A stretch of DNA of 64,000 nt from Mesocentrotus franciscanus. Its lineage: Eukaryota > Echinodermata > Echinoidea > Camarodonta > Strongylocentrotidae. The stretch lies in NCBI GenBank assembly GCA_037976565.1, contig CP137666.1:49441271-49505270 (forward strand), read 5' to 3'. How positions within the stretch are numbered: position 1 is the stretch's first letter; every line of letters begins with the position of its first letter. This document shows, in pieces, positions 35,901-49,561 of this stretch. The position numbers and the translations under genes are program-made. Under the pieces are notes generated by a model. It saw only the letters and a list, made by a program, of their open reading frames with translations, was not told the origin of the DNA and did no database searches.

Positions 35901-38900
35901 CAATTCTAGTAATTATCTCTCACTAATGTTTATGATTATCTCTCAATAATGATCATGGCTTGATATTGTCAGGTCATAAATGGAAGCAAGGAATGTGGTC
36001 AAGTGATGAAATTGAACTCCTTGAAAGGAACATTGAGGAATATGTCAGAGTAAGTCCCAGATTTTGTTAAATCACCATTTTTTTATCTTAATATTATAAG
36101 AAGATTTCTTATATCTGTAGATAACGGGTCCCATTTTTTATTTAGATTACCTCTAAAAATTTGGTATCGTGTAGTGAAAAATGCCATATTTGTTCCAGTA
36201 TCACATTATTTTGGAATAATGAAATTACTGAGATATTCATGTAAGCCATTTGTTGAAGTGCATGAAATCCACGGATTCTGAATTACAAAAGGCATGCATA
36301 CTTACCTACCCCCCCCCCTTCCGTGGGTGGCAAAACTTGCCGAAGAAATTGTGGAGCATTGTGTTTGGAGTAAAATGTGGACCCCTTAAAAAACAGCACT
36401 CGTACTGATAAGGGTGTTCCATCCCACAAGTGGTAAAAACAGAACATATATATATGTATTTTGAAAGACTGTATTTTCTTCATTGAACAGAAGATGGTAC
36501 AGTCAAACCTGCTTTAGTGACCACCTGTCTACAAAGACCACCTGTCTACAAAGACCACATTTTGTGTTTCCCTTGAAAATGGTTTCTCATTGAAACATGT
36601 ACTAAAGGAACCTGTCTACAAAGACCACCTGTCTACAAAGACCACTTTTTGTGTTTCCCTTGGGCGGTCGCTATAGACAGGTTTGACTGTACCATCATTG
36701 CGAAGTTTATTCCCATAGAATATACATATATTTCATACCCAATTAAATAATGAAACAAGCATTTTCAGTAAAAGTGTCAACACTTGAAACTTGAAAGTTT
36801 ATTCCTGACAATTGTTAAACAACTAGGTGGCACAGAACAGTTTAATTGTGCTTTTGGGACAGTCATTTTTTTGGTGTGTATTTTTGTCACACTCTTGTAG
36901 GGGGGTAACCTCGCTATTCATAAGGACCGCTATTCATACAACGGAAAGGGGGTCACAATTCATAAGGACCGTTATTCTTAAAGACCGCTATTCATAATGT
37001 GAGATGAGGGTCGCTATTCATAATTCACATTGAGGGTCTTTACTCATAAGGACCGCTATTCATAATACGAAATCGGGGTTGCTTTTCATAAAATGAAGAA
37101 GGGGCGCTATTTATAAGTTATACTGGGGGTCACTACTCATAAGGAATGCTATTCATAATAGCATGAATAACGACCCTCTTCTTGTATTATGAATAGGGGC
37201 CCCTATGAATAACGACTCCGGTTTTGTATTATGAATAGCAACCCTCTTCTCATATTATAAATAGCGATCCTCTCCTCATATTATGAATAGCGACCCTCTT
37301 CTTTGATTATGAATAGCGGTCCTTATGAATAATGACCCTTTTCTCAAATTATGAATAGCAAGCGGACCCCCTTGTAGGGATTCAAGTTGTCATTAAAACA
37401 AATGTTCTTACATGACTTCAATAAGTTGAAACCAACTCTGTAAAACTACCTTTCATACGTGTGGGTCATTAATTATCTCAACAGGACCATAAACTAGGTG
37501 ATGCCAGTGAGGTAATCTTCAATAATAGCAAGGACAACAGGAAGAACTTTTATCGCAACATATCCCAAGGGTTGCAGAGACCCCTCTTTGCTGTTTACCG
37601 GCGTGTCATCCGGATGTACGATCAGAAGAATCATGTGGGAAGGTACATGTTTTGCTATCTAGATTTCTAGATTTCTCATTCTCTGCTATTTAGCAGAAAG
37701 ATGCTGGGATGAGATCAAATCACCAATTCTGTGAAAATACAAGTGACATTTTGCACCAAAGCTGTTACAGTGAACTTCTAATTCATGAAGATTGCAAGTG
37801 CCTTTTCTGGGGACTCCTGTAGAAATTAGTAATGCAGATGTGTTCCTGTGAATATAGATCCTACCCAGTAGATATTTCACTATTTAGCTAAATGTAAGCT
37901 CCTGTATGAGAAAAGAGGGTCACAACCTTGTAGGTTATCTGTGATTGACAGGTTGTATATTACACAGGAAGTGCTTTTGTGACATCTACATGAGGAGATG
38001 TTAAACAATAGCAAGCTCAGTGATATATACATTTCTGGAATGAAGATATCTACAAGAAATCAGCAAGGAGTTATTTTGTGGTCACAATTTGTAAACAAGG
38101 AGGAATGTGTAATCTACCATTAACCAGCCGTAGATGTGGGTCATTAGGGACTTTTAGATTTGCATGATGAATAACATGGACTGCCACTTGTGGCAATGTG
38201 ACGTCCTTTTGGCCGGGCACTGCCAGTGCCTTAAAAGGACGTCACATTGCCTTAAAAGGATGTCACACGCGCAATCCACGTTCTCGTTGTGCAAATCTAA
38301 AAGTCCCTATTAAGCAGCAGTTAATAATAATAGTATTAATAGACTTTCAACATGTACTTGAGCTAAAAATAGGTAATGCTTGAAAATTTTCTGTAATCTT
38401 ATAATTCAAATAAATAAATAATTTTTTTTTTTAAATACAAAGTAGTGGCTTAAGGTGCCCGTCCACGTAGGCCTATCTGGTAGAGTCATAATGAAGATGC
38501 AGCAGCATTCATTTGTTTTATTTTTTCCTGTTTGTTTTCACAGGTATACTCCAGAAGATATCATGAAACTAAAAGAGTAAGTAAGAGGAGGCTCGTGCAT
38601 AAATAAAATGTATACAAGTCTATGGTGTATGATTACTCCAGTATATTTTCAAAATACAGCCTGCTTTAATGTCTATTTTATTTGATTAAAATATTTTTAA
38701 ATATATATGACTTTCTAATACTTTTAAGCTCTTTATCAAAGCTAGATACATTTTGGCATCCATTGTTGATATTGATGTATATTAGATTGTGAAAGTAACT
38801 TGGTCTTCATGAGAGTACTCTTATCTTTGTTTCTCACCCATTCTTCTCATAGGCTAAGAGCTAAGCATGGCAATGACTGGTCTTTCATTGGAGCTGAGAT

Positions 38901-41900
38901 GGGTCGCAGCGCTTCATCAGTCAAAGATAAATTCAGACTTCTCAAAGATTCTTGCAACAGAGGTAATACATTGTGCTCAATGTTGCTTTTATCTCATAAT
39001 AGATCAAGATTTCTCTGCACAATTTATTATGAAGTCTAGTTGTACTTAGTTAAAAGCTTTCATAAACTTGCATGATGTGCTTTATCAATTTTTGGTACAT
39101 GATATTCTCTATTATTCTTTACTAGGTACCTTGTAAGAAACATTTTAAATTGTTACCATTTCAAAATGATATCATGATGCTTAACAAGATTCTATTTTTA
39201 TTCAGCTGTTTTATTCAAAATGGTTTGACAATGAGAGTTGATTAATTTGAATACACTAGATGCAACTTTGCATTATAAAAAGGACATGTCCCATTTTTTT
39301 GTCTAGGTAAGTGGACAGCCGATGAAGAGAGACTCCTGACCGATGCAGTCTTCTCCCTGTCTGGAGCCCAGCCCGGTGAGAGTGTGACTACAGGTATCTC
39401 ATGGTCTCAGGTAGCGGATAAGGTTGCTACTAGAACAGAGAAACAATGCAGGGCCAAGTGGCTGAACTACCTCAACTGGAAACAGACTGGAGGTTCGGAA
39501 TGGAGCAGGACAGATGAGCTCACTTTGATCAATAGGTAATTAACATTGTGGTCATTTTTTATTTCATTGAAAGCTATGCTCTTAAAAACACAGGGTGAAA
39601 ATTGCCTAACATGAAGGCAGTTATGTTTCTGACCAACTTGGCAACTTCAATCGCTTTTTCCTACAAAGTGAGTGAAAATTACCAGAGTTGGACATATACC
39701 TGTACATGTACATGTAATTTCCCAAAAGTTGATGGGATGTATAATTATTTCATTTTGGGCATTTTTTTTAAACCCAGTATTTTTACATGGAAGTATGATA
39801 TGAGATGAATACATAATCATTGATTTTTTGAATGAAATATAATGTCTATGTTATTCAACATAAAACAAAAGGTAATGTGTTCAGATACTATTAATTAAAA
39901 GGGCATTGTAAATGTTGCTAAATGTTATAAATATTGTAAATCATCACTTTTTAATACATCATGAGGACACACATATGATTATTTCTATCAATTCAAGATG
40001 ACATAATGAATAATAAATCGCATGTACAGCACTTACTGACAACCAAGTATTATCACTAAAATACTGGCACCGTATTATAAACTAATTTTTTGCAGTTCTT
40101 CATGTTTAATTTGATTTGTACATTTTTCCAACTAGGATTGCTGACACAGAAGTGGAACTAGAGAGTGACATAGATTGGGAGGATATTGCCAAGAACTGGA
40201 AGAGTGTGAGATCACCCCAGTGGCTTAGATCCAAATGGTGGAGTCTTAAGAGACAAGTCAGTGGATCAGATATGAAAAGTAAGCACACAAGCAGGGGGGT
40301 GTTTCACAAAGACTAAGATCGACTATGGTCACAACTAAAGATCATAACAGTGAGAGCAACCAGTGGCATGAATGGCCTGCCATAGTTAAGTCCAACTTAA
40401 AGTCGATCTTAGTCTTTGTGAAACACCTCCCTCGTCATTTAAACGTCTTTTCCAGATGTCTTGCTTCCATGTATTCAATCATTCATTTCTTTCTGCAGTC
40501 ATAAATTTCTTTGTTTATTACAGGTTTCACACTATATTTTTCTTTCTCACAGAGGGTCCATATAGGAGTGTTTTTGGTCTGTATGCAGGCCCCCTATGTT
40601 AAAAAAGTGAAATTTGCATGGCCCAGTGTTAGATTTAGGGGGTTCATTTTCACCAGACACATGTTAATGTCAAGTGCCAGTATATTCCAAAGTTTCATTG
40701 AACCATATGTTGAAAAGGTAGAAGGAGAACTGTTCCTCAATGAAAGCTGTATACATGTGTTTAGACTTTACATTGTTTGAAATGATCATTCATTTCCTCC
40801 ACCTTTTGTATATTCATAAAGTTTAATGAAGCCATTGAAACCTAATGTTGATTCAGTTATTTTAATAGTCAAACACCATTGTGTTCCAAGGTGAAGTTAG
40901 TACATAGGCATCTAAGGTGTCGTGGTCTAGTGGATATGTCACTGGACTGTGGATCACATGGTTCATGGTTCGATTATCACTGCTGCACTAATGTCCTTTG
41001 GCAAGACACTAATCTACATTTGCCACTCTCCATCCAGGTGTTAAATGGGTACCCAGTAGGAGGCGGACGTTAATATGATTGGATTGGCAATAATCCCCAG
41101 GGAGCAGAGCGTGTGCACTATCATGTGCGTATTAGCAATTGAATCCAATGACTTGGGGTAATAATTATTACAATGTAAAGCACTTAGAAGCCTAGTATTA
41201 TGCACTATACAAATGTGACTATTATAATTGTAACTCTTTACGTCATTCTTTCAGCATTACTAGAGCACCTTAGAATGCTTCACGATAGACGCAGACTCCA
41301 AGAAGAGAGACGGATAGTGCCTACACCTTCTCTAGACCCTCAGCATAACCAAAGCAAGAATGGAACTCTCACTGTTCAAGTACCTATTCAAATTGGCTCC
41401 TCTTCAGGTAACTATATCTTGTTTATTGTGTACTGCTAATCGCTAAAATATTCAAAAAATTATTTATTATAATTACGTATTATAATTACATAATATTACA
41501 GCAAATATTCACATCCAATCAGCAGACACACATACAATATCTAAGGTAAATGAAAGGGGACAATTTAACTTCTCTGCACTGAAAAAAAAACTTAAATACT
41601 CCACTAAAATGTCTCCCCCATAACTCAATAAAAGGCGGTAAATAGTACTTGCAATCTGATTTAAAAGAAAATATGATTGAAATGAAATGGTTTTGGTTTC
41701 CATTTTCTTTGATCAGGTGTCAACATGGATGATGGCTCAGGCCTTCAATCGTTGATAATCCCTCAGTCAGCCTTGGCTCATCTACCAGCTACAAGCTCGC
41801 TGTTCATGAGTGAGGGAATGACCACTGTACACTCTGATAATCATATCATCATCCAAGTCACTAGCTTACAGGTAAGAAATCCCCACCGATTCTACAATCC

Positions 41901-43833
41901 ATGCTCCAACAATGGATGCTCTGCAGCCAATATCCTACAAAAATCGAATTCCTAACTTCAACCCTTCAACATCATGCCTAACCCTAATTTACACTAACAT
42001 AAACCTAATCACAATTTTAACCCTAATCCTATATATCTTTGACAACATAAAGCCTGGAGCAAATTTTTGACACTCACCAATTTCCTAATGTTAATCCAAT
42101 ACCCAACCTTAAAGTGATAGTTGAGTTTTGGTATAGAGGGCGCTACACAAAATATTTTTTTGCAAGATAATGAAAAACTGATTGTCCAATTTGAAAGAGC
42201 ATACAATTTAAAGTGAGTGGATCGTCAGTTTCCATGTGCAGAAGGCCATAATTCGCTGACACCAGACTTGGTGGAAATAACATTAATGGGAGTACAAATC
42301 TGCACACAGCAAATCTGTAGGCCAGTCAAGAATTACCCCCTAATCTCTCGGAGAGTCTAGCTTCAGATCCTGCTTCGGATCGGGTGAGGGAAAAGCAAGG
42401 CATTACATATTAAAGGTCGAATGGTCATAAAACTGAAGGCTAACCCTGGTGATTGACAACACCTGTTACTGGCTAAACACCCGAATGGTGTCGAGTTCCC
42501 CATGAGAGCTGACTTCTATGTGTCTTTAAATGACAAAATCATCTATGTTTGATCAAAATTGGTTCAGAGATGGCTGAAATATCCATAAATATAACCATTT
42601 ATAATATTTGTGGGGCTCCACAAATATTTGATAATTTTGAACCAGCCGTTGAAAGACAAAAAAATGCTTACACTTTTCAAACAGATGTTTTTAAATAGTT
42701 GTTATAGATGATCTCTCTATTTAATCATTATTTTAACAAAACATAACATGCACAATTTTATTATTAAAAATGGTTGAAACCAATGACTGTTTAGAGAATG
42801 CCCTCATGTGGTTTAACAGCTCTTTTTAATTGTTAACAGGCTTATTACTAAGTCGTTTGTAATTTTTGTATACCTTTCGAGCATGGTGCAGTTATAACTA
42901 TTAGTTTGTAATGTAATGGTGCAGGTTTTGGTTACAAAATTCAGTTTGACCAAAACTGTACTCTCTATACCAAAACTCAACTATCCCTTTAACCCTATCT
43001 CTAAACCTAACATGGAACCCAATCACAACCCTTACCCTAACCCTGTATGGTTGACAAAATAAAGCCAGGAGCATATGACATAGATGTAAAATCACTATCA
43101 AATCTCACTACTATTCTGATATGAGTTCAAGATACTGTACAGATTTTTTATGTAGGCAATCACAACTTAGTTAAATAGACAGTGACTTGAACATGGTTTG
43201 TATCAGTTACCGACTGGTATAATGATAATGAAACAATATATTATTGTGTTGATACTTTTCAGGGGAGTTCTGCATCATTATAGCGCAAAATGTCATACTA
43301 CCTTTATTTTTAAATATTTTTTTCCAGGGGAGTGAAGGAGAGATTGTAGGAACAGACGGAAATACAAGGCAGATCATCATCACGGCACGACAGCCTAGAC
43401 AAACAGTGCCCTCACTTGGTCAGGATGAGACAGACATATGTGCCGAGATACACCAATCAGGTACAGGTAAGCTTGGTGCATCATTTAAATGTTTGTAAGC
43501 GTCGGTTAAGATAGAGAGGAAGGGGTTGTTGTACATAATTTGCTCATGCGACATTTGCTCCGAGCCAGTTATAAGCTATACTAATTGAATTCTCTCTGAA
43601 CTTCAACCGTGGACCTAACATTTAATTAAACTAACCCTAATCCTAATCCTAACCTAAAAACCCAATTGCAACCATCACCTTAAACTGTTAATGATGTGAA
43701 GTCCAGAGCAAATGTCGCCAGAGAATATCTGAGATCACTAAAAGAAGGGAGGTACTCTCTTGCAGATTATGTTTGGAGTTACATTGCCCCCTCTAGTGCT
43801 AAGCGTTGCAAAAGCATGGTTCTGTACATCAAG

Positions 43834-43864
<31 letters not shown>

Positions 43865-45290
43865 ATGCTAAGAGCAGATTATTGTTTTGAAAGACAGAAA
43901 GCATCACTGATCCTCTCTTTTAGTATTAAAGCTGCACTCTGTATTATATGTGTTATCAACAGAATTGCAGCTTGTACAACAGATTCATGAACTTGCTCTA
44001 TTGTCTCTAACAGTTTATGAAATTTGTTTACTTTTTAGTAGTTCATACTTTCATTTATAAAAGACGAGCTCACAAAATACATGAAGTAGCAATATCATAA
44101 TACAGACACTCATATCTATTGAATACATTAAATGAACATATTGAAGTCTTCCAAATTACAAGAAAAGGTGTTGAATATGAAAACAGCCACTTATAATTTG
44201 TTATCTATAGAAAGATGATATTCTTGATTAAAAGTAAGCCTTACAGCAAAAATACACTAGTCATTTCTGCTAGATTTGTAAACTCATCAAAAATCACATG
44301 GCCATCTAATTTAGGACCTGGAGATGGTATATCACTGTCATACTGATGCAAAGAATAGTTTTTTGATATTATATATGAGATAGTGATCTTGCCAGCTGCA
44401 TGTGATTTAAATCGTGACACAACCGAGCACTGTGGCTGCTTTGTTTGAGAAGAATCCTGCAGGAGGACTGATTATCATTAGTCTACTTCCATAATGGTTC
44501 AGAGAATGGAAGAGAATGAGTGTGCAGTCCTACTTGTATTTCCTCCTATTGCTTCAGATTGAGCTACTTAAATGCAAAGTGATGGATGAAACTCGTGAGT
44601 CAGGAACTACCGTGTTGATGTGGGAGAAGGAGATTACTCTCGTCATAAACAAAACATCCTTTATTTTAATTTTTTACACGGTTTGAATATGAATTTAAAG
44701 CACAATGTTAGTTTTTGTGCCCTAAATCTTTTCATCAGAATTCTATGATTTTGATTGATAAATATGAAGATACAAAGGATTCCAAGCTGTTGTGAGTTGT
44801 TTCCCCACCTGGAGGGAAGTATTAGATAAGTGGCCAGGGATGTAAAGTTCTATGTGCAATGGGCATATTTTAAACCAATGTGTAGATTAATATGAACCTT
44901 TATGATAATTGCAGTTTCCTGCACTTCAGTGCAGACACAGATGACATAATACTTGAACTCATTGGAATCGTTGGACAGAACTTCAAAATATTTGGCATAT
45001 ATCTTTTAATGCAAGTAGAAAAGTATGAGAAATGTTCAGCAAGGGTTATCGCATTTTCAGTTCTACTAACAAAACTATATATTATCTCTTAGATATTAAG
45101 ATTTTTTCCTTTGTGTACTATAAAGGGATTATTCAGTTCATGTAATTACAAGGTCCAATCCGATGTTTACAAATTATTCATAAATTTTTCATTGAAATTC
45201 TTAAAATGTAAAATTCAAGGAAAGTACTAAAAACTGAATGCACAAAAAAGTAAAACAAATTTCTTCTTTGAAGTGTTATGATCATTCATT

Positions 45291-45328
<38 letters not shown>

Positions 45329-48300
45329 TAGAGAGGTACAAGAGAGAGGTAGAAGAAAGAGGGAGATAATGAGGGGGGGCGATAGGGTGAGTGAGAGAGG
45401 CATAAAGGCAGTTTCTAGTAAAATACACATCGAGATGCACTGTGCATTATTGATGATAATAAATGTTTTATTTACAGTGATGAATCATTGTCATGTCACA
45501 TCCTGTGACTCTCACATTCAACATTGATTCCTTGCATATCTGTCACCAAGACATTTAAAACACAGCAATTACAGTTTCAGGGTATTACACTTCGACACCA
45601 GCAACAGATTTAATTCGCTGGAATCTACAATTGCCAAGATAATGGCGAAGTGTATGTCAAAGTGACTTATGTCTTGAATATTATGGTGTTTTCTAGAGAG
45701 CTTTAATGTCATTACCCATTATCCTCTAGAAACCTTGCGTGTGAATCCACATGTGTTCAATCATTTCACCCATGCTCTGCACGGACGGCATGGAACATTT
45801 CTTGGACTTGTTTAATGTCATGTTCAATGTTCCGTTTTTGTTTCATTTTGGTATGCTTTGCGTTGAACTTAAAGGTAGATGTTTAAAAGACATAAGGGGA
45901 GGAGGTAATATTACCTGTGTGCTATGAAACGTACATGATTGTAATTTCATTGACAAAGGTCAATATTCCAATGTCTCACACCATATTCATAAAAGCAAAT
46001 GTCAACCTTTTCAGGGAAGCTACATAGAACACTATAAAAATGAAATATAAAATAAGAAATAAAGAAATAATTTGAATGCACAATTATGACAAGGAATTGA
46101 AATAGAAATGGTCTGTGCTCAGTCAAAACTTTGTTGACATACTAGAAGATGAAATAATGTCAAGGTCTTGTCCATCTACACTTGTTCTTGTGCTCAACTC
46201 GACAGGAAATCATGACTTTTCTTTATCTTAAGGATTATTAGAGATCTTACACAATGTATTTTAACCCTCATGTGGGAGTTTGCTACTATCTTTAAAATCT
46301 GGTTACAACTAGAAAATGTTTATATGTACCAGGTGCTAAATGTAATTGAATGATGAGCTGTTGTATCGTGCCATACATTTCTTTCAAATTCAATCAAAAG
46401 TTTGTACTTCATGCATATGAATCAGTACCTGAAATTAGATTAGGAGATCATGCGACAGGCTTACATTCTTTGTCTTGTATTGTTGTTGGCAGTACTTGAC
46501 ATACGAATATGACTAATGTGACAGTGCTTATAGATTCAAAAGTGTGAACATACTCCTGTCATGTGGTCAATGGTTAAGATGTTGATTGACATGTATGTTC
46601 TGGCTATGGTGCCCTTCTAAAAAGAAACTTGAAAAAAAAACTCAGTAAAGAAATATTATTGTGTGTACTTCAGACTCTTATCATGAACTGTTCTACTCAT
46701 TTTCATCTTTAATATCATATATAAAAGATCTTACTTAGTAACTTTATAGTGCACTACCTGTAGGAATACCCCAAAATTGTATGTATGATGTAACTTTTGA
46801 TGGTTCTATTTCATGAAAGATACATGGTTATGTACATGGTTAGGGCTTGGGTCGTGGGTGAGGGTGAAGTACATGTACATGTATAGTTGGGTTTGGGGGT
46901 GGATTCAGAAATGTTGTTAGTATTAGAAATTGACTTGGGAGAAAATGTTCACTGGGAGATGGGATGTACAATTCTTTAAACTCCAAAGAGCCATTGCACC
47001 TTTCATTAGCTAGGAAATCATCACTTTTCACCTTCCAATGGGAAAAACTGAGGGGGAAGTTCATTTAACATTCAAACAATAATTCAAATATCCTCTTCGG
47101 GAATATATAATTCATGTTCATCAGTAGCATGCTGAGAGTTCGTCAAATCGCAAATATTTTTAGGAGATCTACCCGGTCTTATCTCGTCAGGACTACTTCC
47201 TATTGACCTCTAGGTGTCAGGGTATCATGGTAGCATGTCAGTTGGATAGCGTGCTGTCTGTACAAAATGAAAAAGAATGTTCATATTACGGTCGCTTTTA
47301 TATATTTTCTTTAAATACCAGTGATGCATGTGGATATTCCTGTACATCATCAATGCTATTTTAGGCTCCATGGCCACTTACAAGAGTAAATGTCATGTAC
47401 ATGACAAAATGTAGATGTAGGTTCACTTCATGTTTGGATGAAGGAAGAAGTGCTTTTAATCGTCAAAGGAAACTATTAATTGACCTGACTGATCTGGATT
47501 TTAAAGTTAAAATGTAGCTTATGTCAATTTTTTAATGAAACAAAATGTGCCTAAAAATGTGCTTTATAAATAAGTCTATCTTGAGTGCTCACAAGCATAC
47601 ATTTGTTTTCCTAACAGTCCACTGAGATCATTTTTTTTTCTTTTCTTTCTGAGCGCATAGGGACTTAAATTTATTTTTGTCATATGCACTATATAAGAAT
47701 GGTTTATTATTATTATTATGCTGTTGGTTGATCATTTCATTCATTTTGAAATACACATATCTCTGATAAAGTTATACATATACAATGTATATCAAATTTT
47801 ATTACATAATATTGTTAATATTTTTTCGCTCTCTAATTGCATTTTTCCAAAATTGAACTTTTTTCATTGAATATTAAATCTTTCTTGATCATCACAAAGA
47901 TCAAAATAAATCATGATGTGGAAGGTGTCGTTAACAAAACCAATCGGCTCATTCAAACAGTAGTTTACACATGAATGCTGGTTCATCATGCAAGTACATT
48001 GTTGTACATCTATATTCAAGGGTGCACCATTATATTTATCAGGTCTTTAATTGTTTTTTGGCATGTATAATTTAATCAGTCATTGTCACATGAAAAAAAA
48101 TCAATTTACCGATCAGACGTGAGTGTAGGGTGCTTGTTGGATCTAGTAGGTAATGAATCATAACTGAATTGTGATTAATTGGCCATACTGAAAAATTAAA
48201 TGTGCCTACAGCTGCCTCAATATAGCGAAAGGAAATGACCTATTTCATTACAACTATTACTGCATGTATTTTGATATTTTTTTTAAAATGAAAGTTATGT

Positions 48301-49514
48301 AGATGACAGCTCTGATTGATGTTGTCAAGTATTTGGCCCATTTTGGTTTTCAACAACAGCTCAAGAACTTGTACATCCACTCTAAATTTTAAAAAAAAAA
48401 TAAAAAGAGATACACTTGCAGTTCAAACTTGACGTCTTTCTTTCTCTTTTTCCAGAGCTTTCCACAGATGATGTATCAGCTATAGTACACCAAGGTGATG
48501 ATTTACATACCAATCATGATCACATGACTATAAGCATTGGCCAATCACAAGTGAGCGTTGGAGAGGAACATCAAATCAGCAACGAGGCTCAGCTGATAGG
48601 TACTGATGCAGTATTACCACAGCAGGTGAGATATGAATAGATCATTATTATCATCGTCATCATTATCATCATTGCAATCATCATAATTATCTTCATCATT
48701 ATCTTCATCATTAACTTCATCATTATCATCACCACCATCATCACTACCATCAGTATCATTATCATTATCATCATCATCATAGTCTTCATATTAATTATCA
48801 TCACCATCATCATTATCATCATCAGCATCATCATCAGCATCATCATCATTATCATCATTATCACCATCAGCATTGTTTACAGTCTTCTTGAAAAATGTTC
48901 ATGGCCTTGGGTCTCAAGCCCTTCCTATACTTTGCGATATCGAAACATTCTGCCTACTTCTTTCCTGCCAATCTACTACACCAAAAGAAGAAAATGAAGA
49001 GAAAAGAAGAGAAAGTCAAACATAATAGGGATGAAGTATGACTTTGAATGGATTGAAAAAGTCTTACCCATTAAAATGAATTTAGTAGATTTGCTGGTTT
49101 TAAGGCAGGTTTAGAAAGGGGAAAAGATTTTGACAAGGGCTATTGGATATGGTGCACCACCATTGATTTCCTTGGACTTGTGAAGTCAGCTTCCTAGGGA
49201 ATCCTGGCTGGACAGGGTCGAGTCAGGATTAGAGAGCTAGACGTGATTGCCTGATTGCCGTGGACAGTGTTGACTGCCTATCTTGGGCCTTGTCAAAAGC
49301 ACTTCAATATCTGGATGCAAGAACAAGATGAAAAGTTGCATCACATATACTAGAAGTGACATCCAGAAGTTTTATTTCCTTCCTTCACAGCTCGAGGCTG
49401 AACTTTTTATTCAAGACCTGATTGTTGCCTATACTGGAAAGTATAGAATAATGTACATCATGTATAATTTTGAAAATAACATGAATTAAGTGTGAGCTAA
49501 GTGTTGATAGGTAG

Positions 49515-49561
<47 letters not shown>

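Noticed and set aside
36902..37370. Regularly spaced repeats as a CRISPR-like array
   Set aside because: The host is eukaryotic, the repeats are 11 bp and degenerate, they invert halfway, and the unit is bounded by target duplications.
40921..40993. Possible functional tRNA gene
   Set aside because: A and B boxes are present, but a cloverleaf with acceptor stem does not form and the rest matches a SINE body and tail.
48589..48873. Met/Ile-rich minus-strand frame of 94 codons
   Set aside because: Translation of the (ATC)n tract after DMTF1 exon 13.
49391..49489. Possible extra DMTF1 exon after a TTCACAG
   Set aside because: The frame ends in a stop without a good donor and does not resemble DMTF1; exons 13 and 14 already join in phase.
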